DNA from: Trematomus loennbergii
Taxonomy: Eukaryota > Chordata > Actinopteri > Perciformes > Nototheniidae
Assembly (NCBI GenBank): GCA_012861695.1
Contig: JAAOOA010000126.1
Span: 946,146-1,010,145 of the forward strand
Reading direction: 5' to 3'
DNA length: 64,000 nucleotides
The position numbers and the translations under genes are program-made. This document shows, in pieces, positions 60,201 through 64,000 of this stretch; positions within the stretch are counted from its first letter, which is position 1, and every line of letters begins with the position of its first letter. The notes under the pieces are model-generated. The model ran no database searches. It had not been told where the DNA came from and was given only the letters and a program-made list of their open reading frames with translations.

Positions 60201-60895
60201 TGTCATTTTATTTTGTATATATTGATTGTTTTTTTTATTTAGGTTTTAATGTGTGCACATGTAAAAATGTGTCTTTGATTCTGTGTATATATATAATATT
60301 TACACATATTTTATATACATTTGTTTTTATATTCTGGATTGTGGGAAACGTATTTCGATCTCTCCTCTGTACACACAAACTGGAAGATTGACAATAAAGT
60401 TGACTTTGACTTGACATTTAGTAATCAACTCTCTCACAGACAAATGGGATTTACAGAAGAGTGGAAAAGGTAGTCTGTTTCTTATGGATGTTTTTAGTTT
60501 TAGACTAATGACTGGTTACTTCCTGTAATGCAGCTGAGAGCAGTCAGTCGTAGTGTTTGCAGAGAAGATATGATGGGATGTAAAGCATGAGATCAGTCAG
60601 GACTCTGACTGACTCAAAGAACAAACACTTATTTTAAATGGATCTAAACTGTTGGATTGTGTTCATCCCTACAGGATCAGAAATGATAAGATGATCAGAG
60701 CCAAGATCCAGAAGACCTGTGAGTACTGAATATCCTCCATTCATCTAGATATGAAACTCTTTCATGGAGCATGACCTCAGAGGAAAACAACACTCTTGTT
60801 TCTCTCTCTTCATCATTCTGGCTGTTTCTCTTAATGTTTTATTATCATCATTATTCTCTCTCTCTCTCCTTCTCCTCTCAGGTGACAGGAAGTGA
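27033..60895 (+). CDS. NLRC3-like NOD-like receptor (RING-FISNA-NACHT-LRR), frame-disrupted
   Basis: Fish-type cytosolic innate immune sensor. Exons: 27033-27156, 27517-27621, 32931-33035 (N-terminal repeats), 36458-36693 (RING), 36872-38715 (FISNA-NACHT), LRRs 46301-46471, 47108-47276, 49325-49491, 53631-53801 and 59841-60009, then 60675-60718 and 60882-60895 ending in TGA. Phases agree at the junctions checked (phase 2 between LRR exons). Walker A GVAGVGKT and Walker [11 protein letters not shown] are present. Exons 1, 5, 7, 8 and 10 carry 1-bp indels, mostly deletions, so no continuous protein is encoded as written. It is either a pseudogene or an unpolished multicopy locus. The exact family member cannot be named. 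Confidence 0.85.
27517..27621 (+). CDS. NLR exon 2: N-terminal repeat
   Basis: 105 nt, acceptor tttccacag, donor AA|GTAAGA. Encodes [19 protein letters not shown] and [11 protein letters not shown]. Intact in phase 2, nearly identical to exon 3. Confidence 0.85.
28273..28657. mobile_element. TTAA MITE family B, copy 2
   Basis: Flanked by TTAA (28269-28272, 28658-28661). Ends AGATGGGGTAGGTAAG and GAGAAACCGGCTCGAGAT are nearly perfectly inverted at the right side. Both copies share an 80-codon minus frame beginning [14 protein letters not shown] that has no known domain. Confidence 0.88.
28800..29880. repeat. Interspersed repeat block with 57-bp minisatellite, copy 2
   Basis: Diverged duplicate of 19040-19740 with two 57-bp units (about 29017-29130), interrupted by the TTAA MITE at 29279-29752. 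Confidence 0.8.
29279..29752. mobile_element. TTAA MITE family A, copy 2
   Basis: Starts AGGGGACCTATCATGC and ends GCATGATAGGTCCACT, flanked by TTAA at 29275-29278 and 29753-29756. The related block at 19574-19587 shows the uninterrupted target GTATTTAAATGAAC, confirming a 4-bp TTAA duplication. Confidence 0.93.
29890..30420. other. NLR intron segment, no gene seen
   Basis: AT-rich sequence with short repeat-like motifs (CGGTATCACGGC, TTGCCAGGCAACAGC). No exon or clear transposon end recognised. Confidence 0.45.
30423..31922. repeat. Large inverted repeat, copy 2
   Basis: Left arm (30423-30950, starting GGAAACAGACGTAGGCAAG) and right arm (31395-31922) are reverse complements over about 500 bp. 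The 445-bp spacer holds LINE-tail-like sequence. It lies in the intron between NLR exons 2 and 3. The right arm abuts the tail of a SINE. Confidence 0.85.
31924..32674 (-). mobile_element. tRNA-derived SINE interrupted by a Harbinger-like MITE
   Basis: On the minus strand the head reads GTGGTGGTCTAATGG (A-box-like) and GTTGTGAGTTCAAATCCC (B-box-like). The far end reads TAAGTCGCTTTGGATAAAA, the usual tail of a widespread fish tRNA SINE. The middle is split by the element at 31977-32559. Confidence 0.8.
31977..32559 (+). mobile_element. PIF/Harbinger-like MITE with MADF-like fragment
   Basis: Terminal CCGTCCACACAGCAG inverted repeats and TAA on both sides fit Harbinger's 3-bp target. The plus strand encodes [18 protein letters not shown] followed by [12 protein letters not shown], resembling the MADF/Myb-SANT domain of the second Harbinger protein. 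The 162-codon frame spans most of the element but lacks other domains. The host sequence is the SINE at 31924-32674. Confidence 0.7.
32931..33035 (+). CDS. NLR exon 3: N-terminal repeat
   Basis: 105 nt with the same borders as exon 2. Encodes [19 protein letters not shown] and [11 protein letters not shown]. The upstream intron is also duplicated (27290-27516 versus 32690-32930), which shows exon-plus-intron duplication. Confidence 0.85.
33960..36209 (+). mobile_element. ZBED-type hAT element, left copy, internally deleted
   Basis: Starts TAGGGATGGGAACGATT and ends AAATTCCCATCCCTA, with GTTTATAA duplicated at 33952-33959 and 36210-36217. The plus strand encodes a BED finger start ([15 protein letters not shown] with CGVECKLC, 34614-34710) and, past a nested element, the hAT C-terminal dimerisation motif [10 protein letters not shown] with LIVNRLR (about 35878-35949). 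The catalytic core is missing. Confidence 0.92.
34715..35857. mobile_element. hAT element with GAGTC arrays, nested
   Basis: Starts CAGTGTTGTAGTCAAGTC and ends GAGTACTCCATCTCTG, with ATACATAC duplicated at 34707-34714 and 35858-35865. Subterminal arrays of GAGTCC/AAGTCC at both ends recall the AAGTC arrays of 887-2311. A palindrome of about 70 bp lies near 35353-35421. Confidence 0.9.
36458..36693 (+). CDS. NLR exon 4: RING finger
   Basis: Acceptor tccacag, donor GAG|GTAAGA. Encodes [11 protein letters not shown], then [17 protein letters not shown] and CPQCGERS: C-x2-C, C-x-H-x2-C-x2-C and C-x2-C, a complete C3HC4 RING layout. The frame is intact and joins exons 3 and 5 in phase. RING folds usually act in ubiquitin transfer; activity here is inference. 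Predicted teleost NLRC3-like proteins with this exon are known to me, but I cannot check how common they are. Confidence 0.85.
36872..38715 (+). CDS. NLR exon 5: FISNA and NACHT domains, several frameshifts
   Basis: FISNA part: [19 protein letters not shown] and [14 protein letters not shown] 1-bp loss at about 37116 shifts the frame just before [20 protein letters not shown] (Walker A, 37158-37181). The frame then stays open to about 37975 through [12 protein letters not shown] (Walker B) and [13 protein letters not shown] (sensor). Further 1-bp losses near 37978, 37993, 38150 and 38200-38280 follow. Downstream the family motifs [16 protein letters not shown] and [19 protein letters not shown] are still readable in other frames. 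The NAGNAG acceptor ttcagcag allows two starts. Donor AA|GTAAGT. Confidence 0.85.
38783..39893 (-). mobile_element. ZBED-type hAT element, right copy, inverted
   Basis: Ends TAGGGATGGGAA and the inverse of GTTCCCATCCCTA, with ATAAACAC duplicated at 38775-38782 and 39894-39901. It is the reverse complement of the left copy at 33960-36209 without its nested element, and encodes the same BED start and C-terminal motif on the minus strand. Confidence 0.92.
39910..40525. other. NLR intron segment, no gene seen
   Basis: AT-rich. Contains a GTAAAGCGCTTTGAGCACC motif near 40395 of the kind found in fish repeat tails. No exon. Confidence 0.45.
40565..42370 (+). repeat. 37-bp minisatellite, about 49 units
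   Basis: The unit starts CATGTCTCTTCTACATCAAC and ends TGTGTCCCCTCTTCTT. Variants are 36 bp (one C lost), have a GCATG or CTTCATC substitution, or are shortened. The unit has no stop in any plus frame, and 37 leaves remainder 1 on division by three, so three overlapping frames of 600+ codons arise. These are not genes. Confidence 0.97.
42410..42792. mobile_element. MITE with GGCCGTTTCTCAATC ends
   Basis: Perfect 16-bp inverted ends (GGCCGTTTCTCAATC and its inverse ending at 42792). No clear target duplication was found, so the superfamily is open. Nested in the family D MITE. Confidence 0.8.
44047..44526 (-). pseudogene. LINE reverse transcriptase, catalytic part
   Basis: An open frame of 159 codons with [31 protein letters not shown] and the catalytic YADD box (about 44337-44348). 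The upstream half of the RT is in another frame, so the enzyme is not intact. Confidence 0.9.
44565..45128 (-). pseudogene. LINE reverse transcriptase, N-terminal part
   Basis: 187 codons with [33 protein letters not shown] and [14 protein letters not shown], the fingers region of LINE RTs. A deletion near 44620 removes the AFDTVDH-type motif expected next. Confidence 0.9.
45598..46254. mobile_element. hAT MITE family C, copy 2
   Basis: Starts CAGTGGCGACCCGTGA and ends CTGACGGCTCGCCACTG, with GTTTCCTC duplicated at 45590-45597 and 46255-46262. Diverged copy of 17889-18614. It ends 46 bp before LRR exon 1. Confidence 0.93.
46301..46471 (+). CDS. NLR LRR exon 1
   Basis: 171 nt, frame open. 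Encodes [20 protein letters not shown] and [19 protein letters not shown], a ribonuclease-inhibitor-type LRR pair. One codon shorter than usual in the LSNN.L consensus. Acceptor attatag, donor AG|GTCAGT. Confidence 0.85.
46898..47107 (+). repeat. LRR-module intron without hAT insertion
   Basis: The segment TTCCCAATCATTTAGATGTG to the acceptor TTTATTCAG is repeated before LRR exons 2, 3, 4 and 5 (46898, 49124, 53427, 59637). Only here is GTTCCCAA present once, so this is the empty site of the hAT seen in the other modules. Confidence 0.9.
47108..47276 (+). CDS. NLR LRR exon 2, frame-broken
   Basis: 169 nt instead of about 171-174. Encodes [18 protein letters not shown] and [12 protein letters not shown], then loses one base before the expected DSGVKLL, and another near the donor (GGAGCTCTCAG). 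Confidence 0.8.
47287..49123. mobile_element. hAT family E, copy in LRR2-LRR3 intron (left end altered)
   Basis: Right end CGTGCAGCCCTA is followed by GTTCCCAA. The interior matches copies 49803-53426 and 54113-59636. The left end is replaced by sequence with ACGATACGATA motifs. A nested element (about 47968-48882) has long inverted ends GCCTCATCTCAATACCCCTC. Confidence 0.75.
49325..49491 (+). CDS. NLR LRR exon 3, frame-broken
   Basis: 167 nt with about four single-base deletions relative to intact LRR exon 4: near the start (CTGGAGCTGC), in an A-run (AGTAAAACG) and in GAGAGCCAG. Splice sites are preserved. Confidence 0.78.
51103..51225 (+). repeat. (CA)n(TA)n microsatellite
   Basis: About 105 bp of CA with CACCACAC interruptions followed by 20 bp of TA. 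Confidence 0.95.
51280..52403. mobile_element. Nested element with GCTTTCACACC..GCGCTTTTCC ends
   Basis: Left GGCTTTCACACCAGCGCTTT and right GCCGGTGTGAAAGGGGC are inverted relatives, followed inward by AGCTCC/GGAGCT blocks. A similar end occurs at about 25755-25795. Target duplication not determined. Confidence 0.65.
53631..53801 (+). CDS. NLR LRR exon 4, intact
   Basis: 171 nt, fully open: [39 protein letters not shown] and [12 protein letters not shown]. Acceptor ttattcag, donor AG|GTCAGT. This is the only undamaged copy of the duplicated LRR module. Confidence 0.88.
56427..56723 (-). pseudogene. BED zinc-finger fragment of hAT transposase
   Basis: 98 codons starting [20 protein letters not shown] with [11 protein letters not shown] (C-x2-C and paired His), then RQFTIKDTF, as in ZBED/hAT transposase N-termini. 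Truncated after about 95 residues. Confidence 0.8.
56955..57030 (+). repeat. 18-bp tandem repeat, about four units
   Basis: Units of CTGGCAGCCACAGCGCGC close to the end of the ZBED hAT, notably GC-rich against an AT-rich background. Confidence 0.9.
57189..58197. mobile_element. TTAA MITE family A, copy 3, interrupted
   Basis: Starts AGTGGACCTATCATGC and ends GCGTGATAGGTCCCCT, flanked by TTAA (57185-57188, 58198-58201). The empty target ATATGTTAAATAAAAG survives in the paralogous element near 50230. Interrupted by the hAT at 57379-57891. Confidence 0.93.
57379..57891. mobile_element. hAT MITE nested in TTAA MITE
   Basis: Starts CAGTGGTTCTCAACTGGT and ends ACCAGTTGAGAACCACTG, a perfect 18-bp inverted repeat with ATCTAGAG duplicated at 57371-57378 and 57892-57899. 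Subterminal GGTCGCGACCC-type motif. 513 bp, non-coding. Confidence 0.95.
58548..59275. other. Unclassified insertion in the third hAT copy
   Basis: Sequence from CTTGGGAGGGAGGTGC to AATAATAAAACAATAA has no counterpart in the other family E copies. It includes a GAGA-rich stretch at about 58740-58765. No gene or clear termini recognised. Confidence 0.4.
59461..59602 (+). mobile_element. LINE 3' tail with CCTTGAA repeats
   Basis: ATGTTGCATTGTTGGAGAAGC through GACAATAAAGAACCTTGAA, ending in three CCTTGAA units, as in L2-type LINE 3' ends. It interrupts the terminal part of the hAT (resuming at GCTGATATTGCGAT). Confidence 0.8.
59841..60009 (+). CDS. NLR LRR exon 5, frame-broken
   Basis: 169 nt. 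The second base run (CTGGAGGCTGC) lacks one G and the frame is disturbed again at CTGAGAGCAACG. The acceptor (ttattcag) and donor (AG|GTCAGT) are intact. Confidence 0.8.
60160..60416 (+). mobile_element. LINE 3' end with TTGACTT tail
   Basis: AT-rich 3' UTR ending TTGACAATAAAGTTGACTTT GACTTGAC, a common fish LINE tail, in the intron after LRR exon 5. A truncated relative (GTGGGAAACGGTATTTCG) is at 62413. Confidence 0.7.
60675..60718 (+). CDS. NLR penultimate coding exon
   Basis: 44 nt, acceptor ccctacag, donor T|GTGAGT. Reads [14 protein letters not shown] in phase with the LRR exons. Paralogue at 13761-13801. Confidence 0.7.
60882..60895 (+). CDS. NLR terminal coding exon with stop
   Basis: After acceptor ctctcag it encodes CDRK followed by TGA. 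A further donor-like AAG|GTGAGA at 60908 suggests a 3' UTR intron. No B30.2 exon, which some fish NLRC proteins carry, is visible downstream. Confidence 0.65.
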
Positions 60896-60984
60896 AGACA
60901 CACAGAAGGTGAGAGGTCGTACTGTGTGAAGTTTATTTATTGAGGTTTCACCACGGAATAAATGTAGTTATAGGTTATGGTTTT

Positions 60985-61423
60985 CTGGAGAAAAAGTCCT
61001 TCATTCAAAATGTAGGACTTGTATTGTCATCAAAATATAGTGAAAGTAGCGACAGTAAAGTAGTCATTGTGCAGATTGGTCCATTTCAGAATAATATGAT
61101 ATGTTTTATAATGATTGATCATGAAAGTGTTCTCAAAGCTGGTAAAGGTGCAGCTAGTTTGAATGACTTTGTATACTGCAGGGTAGCTTGTGATTTACTC
61201 CAGGTGGAACTAAAGTCTGATTTAACACTTGATTATATTTCACATCATTCATCCACATCTGTAAGTAACTAAAGGTATTAAATATGTAGTGGAGAAAAGT
61301 ACACCATTTACCTCTGAACTGTAGTGGAGTAGAAGTACATGGTAGCATCAAATGGCAATACTCAAGTAAAGTACAAGTACATCAAATGTACTTAAGTACA
61401 GTCTTGAGTAAATGTACTTAGTT
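60985..61423. mobile_element. Tol2-like hAT fragment
   Basis: Right portion (TACTTAAGTACAGTCTTGAG, TGTACTTAGTT) and interior match 9480-9620 and 10290-10410 of the hAT in tf intron 2. The outermost ends are lost. Confidence 0.65.
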
Positions 61424-61784
61424 CTCTCCTGATCTGTAAAGCTCTCCCAACATATGCAGGTTAGCATCCGGCAGCTTCTATGTGCTGGGGACCCGTACTG
61501 TACATTTCTCTCATCACACTTTGGACTCCTCAACATCTCTGTGTTCCCAGCAGGACTCTCTGAGCTGCAGACACATTCTTTCTGTGACTTTGATCCAGAT
61601 ATTTGGAGCATAATAACTGAAGCTGTTTCTCCATGTTCAGGAACTCTGAGTCCTGCGGCAGGAAGCGGTCCTTCTCTCCAAGAACTCCTGGACCCAGGCC
61701 TGCAAGCTGGTCCAGAACCAGAGTCCAACCGGTCGACCTCGTAAAGTCAAACTAAACTACACAATTATTAAAGATCATGTTTAA
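61424..61784 (+). other. Sequence 3' of the NLR gene, no gene recognised
   Basis: A 96-codon plus frame (61454-61744) has no known motif. An acceptor-like ctccatgttcag at 61630-61641 could start a 3' UTR exon of the NLR gene, but nothing confirms it. Confidence 0.35.
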
Positions 61785-62095
61785 AGGTCCCCTATTATAC
61801 TGTTTCTCATCAATATATCACAGGTCTCAGATATATCCAGAGCCTGTCTCTGATTGGCTGAAACACCAAACAGATCATTGCAGCATCCCATAATCCCCTC
61901 TGTTTCAGCCCTGTTTCCAAAGTGCTGATTATCTGTCTGTTTCTTTAGATGAAAATAAGGAGCCCCTCCCCACGCCCCTCTGAGAGAGATTTGGTTACAA
62001 AGAAACAATGGTGCTCTAGGAGGAGATTCAGGTGATAAGGGGGGGGGGGGGTTACCTTGGTTGCTGATTGGTATAATGGTTACACAAGCCAAAAA
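61785..62095. mobile_element. TTAA MITE family D, partial copy
   Basis: Starts AGGTCCCCTATTATACTG after TTAA (61781-61784) and matches the right part of 40530-43198 in reverse, including the poly-G tract. The other end is missing. Confidence 0.75.
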
Positions 62096-62448
62096 AACGT
62101 TTTAACGTAGAAAGAGACATTTTGATACCCAACCCGGCTGACTCAAAGGGCCAGTATAGCCCCGCTGTATTCAGTAGTTTCTCTGACTACGGTCAAAGCA
62201 GATACTTTGTGGAATATAAAAATGAAACTATAAAACCTGTAATAAGAATTACTCAGAATACTTTCTTTAGACATTTTATTTACATTTTCTTTTACAAATA
62301 TTTCAAATGTTTCTATCCGAGTGCTTTTCTCATGAATTATCCATAAATCTTGGACTTTTTTCCTGTGTATTTCATAATCTTAAAGGATATTTGATTTCAT
62401 GTTTTTGTATTTGTGGGAAACGGTATTTCGATCTCTCTGTCTGTACCA

Positions 62449-62997
62449 ACCCAGTCTCACGGCATTTTGTGTTATAGTCACGACATGTAATCTATTGATT
62501 CGTGTTCACCAACACGATTTTCACCTTTTTTTCGTGTCACACAGAACGATTTTAAAAGCAATGTATTTCTATTGGTAGTATGTTTCGTGCCTGCAACCAC
62601 CTCTTTTTATCCGGTCGGGTCTCGGAAGACCGGAAGCTGTGTGGTTCATAAAAACATGTTCTTACTCAATATCAAGCCACGATTATTGTTTTTATTTGAA
62701 ATCTTATAATTTTTTTGCCGTCAGTGAGGAAAGTAAATGGGGCTCAGAGCCTCAGAATACTGAAATCTGTATTTTATAAATCTTTTTTTCCTTCTAATTT
62801 GTTATTCTTTTCTAAATAACACACTGTTATTTACTCGACAATAACACATAATTATCCTTGTTTTTATTTATTCGTTTAATTCCATCATCTCTGGCTTTTT
62901 AGCCGTTCCTCAGGAACTGAATTTCAAAATAAAGTCACCGGAAACAGACGTAGACCTATAAGGGACATTTCGAGCATGCAATGCCGTGAGACTGGGT
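62449..62997. mobile_element. Element with ACCCAGTCTCACGGCA inverted ends
   Basis: Near-perfect inverted ends ACCCAGTCTCACGGCA and TGCCGTGAGACTGGGT enclose 550 bp of non-coding DNA. Near the right end it contains GGAAACAGACGTAG, also the outer end of the inverted repeat at 30423. Superfamily not determined. Confidence 0.7.
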
Positions 62998-63246
62998 GGG
63001 TCTAGTGCAGGGGTCACCAACCTTTTTTAGGGTGAGGGCTACTTTAAAAAAATAAAACAAGTCGGGGGCTACTTTTACTCCTCTTTTTTGTTTTTTTTGC
63101 AGTGTATATATTTAGCACATTTTAACATTATGACATGCTGACCTTTAACCTTTGTGTGCTGTTTGGGTCTGTGGGACCCGTTTGCAGTGTTTACTAAAAG
63201 AACATGTATTAATTTAATTATTTTAACCTGCTTTATTTGGGGGTGG

Positions 63247-63360
63247 ACGGGCCTCACCTCCTCTAGGGGGGTCCTCACCTCCTCTAGGGGGGTCCTCACC
63301 TCCTCTAGGGGGGGCCTCACCTCCTCTAGGGGGTCCTCACCTCCTCTAGGCGGGTCCTGG
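63247..63360 (+). repeat. 20-bp tandem repeat, five units
   Basis: CCTCACCTCCTCTAGGGGGG repeated five times with small changes, inside a sequence starting CAGGGGTCACCAACC (about 63008) that looks like a hAT end. Confidence 0.9.
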
Positions 63361-63510
63361 GGCAAGCACCCCCGGGAAGATTATTTTTAAATGTTGAAGT
63401 GAAAAGCATCAATCTGGAGCACTTTGAGCACAACATGAATTGATGGACACATTGGAATGATTTCTTACTTCATCTATATTAAATAGATAAAGGTGTGCTC
63501 TCCCGAGCTC

Positions 63511-63513
63511 TCC

Positions 63514-63603
<90 letters not shown>

Positions 63604-63612
63604 CCTCCCTAG

Positions 63613-63653
<41 letters not shown>

Positions 63654-63682
63654 TCTCTCTCTCTCTCTCCCTCCCTCCCTAG

Positions 63683-63721
<39 letters not shown>

Positions 63722-63765
63722 TCTCTCTCTCTCCCTCTCTCTCTCTCTCTCCTCTCCCTCCCTAG

Positions 63766-63813
<48 letters not shown>

Positions 63814-63815
63814 CA
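63511..63815 (+). repeat. (CT)n array with CCCTAGCTCTCTCG spacers
   Basis: About 300 bp of CT dinucleotide interrupted three times by CCCTCCCTAGCTCTCTCG at intervals of about 70-90 bp. This is a duplicated interrupted microsatellite; frames across it are artefacts. Confidence 0.97.
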
Positions 63816-64000
63816 CAGAGGCTGTGGGCTCCTCCGTGGCGATGACGGCTTGCGTTAAAAAATAATAATAAACATATTTGTAAAGTGGGGGGACACAAAC
63901 GGGATTTCGAAAAGAGCGGGGGACATTTCCCCCCTGTCCCCAGGTGGAAATTACGCCATGCGTGTGTGTGCGTTAAGTGCAATAAATATATATGCAAGTT

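Noticed and set aside
61454..61744. 96-codon frame downstream of the NLR gene
   Set aside because: No family resemblance; at most part of a 3' UTR exon.

Overview
The window is vertebrate, and specifically teleost fish, genomic DNA. It has split genes with GT-AG introns, a transferrin gene, a fish-type NLRC (FISNA-NACHT-LRR) gene, (CA)n and (CT)n microsatellites, and a very dense load of hAT, TTAA-target and LINE elements. Nothing suggests prokaryotic or plasmid DNA.

Region 1 (1-10,800, minus strand): the 5' part of a serotransferrin gene (tf). Fifteen coding exons can be placed with GT-AG junctions and consistent phases, from a signal-peptide exon under a TATA box (about 10.79 kb) to an exon cut by the left window edge. 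Both lobes keep their Asp/Tyr/Tyr/His iron-ligand motifs. C-lobe exon 11 has one 1-bp frameshift. The introns hold several dated insertions, including a Tol2-like hAT whose target duplication begins at intron position +7 of exon 2.

Region 2 (10.8-26.9 kb): a repeat-rich interval with NLR debris. It holds the last two coding exons of an otherwise missing NLR gene (13.76-13.98 kb) and two copies of an NLR 5' exon block (16.1 and 21.7 kb). The second copy is split by a 4.84-kb TA-flanked element. Also here are LINE fragments, a 57-bp minisatellite, large inverted repeats and long CT/CA tracts.

Region 3 (27.0-60.9 kb, plus strand): one NLRC3-like gene. In order it has three short N-terminal exons, a RING exon, a FISNA-NACHT exon, five LRR exons and two small terminal exons ending in TGA. 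Several exons carry 1-bp indels, so it is either a decayed copy or a poorly polished repetitive locus. Its introns contain nested transposons, many with exact 8-bp or TTAA target duplications. They also contain a 1.8-kb 37-bp minisatellite, a 5'-truncated LINE, and a hAT that was copied together with the LRR exons.

Region 4 (60.9-64 kb): repeat fragments and a (CT)n array, with no recognisable gene.

I found no convincing new biological system. The most informative content is the readable order of insertions (several with empty sites inside the same window), the exon-plus-transposon duplications that built the LRR tail, and the question of whether the frameshifts are real.
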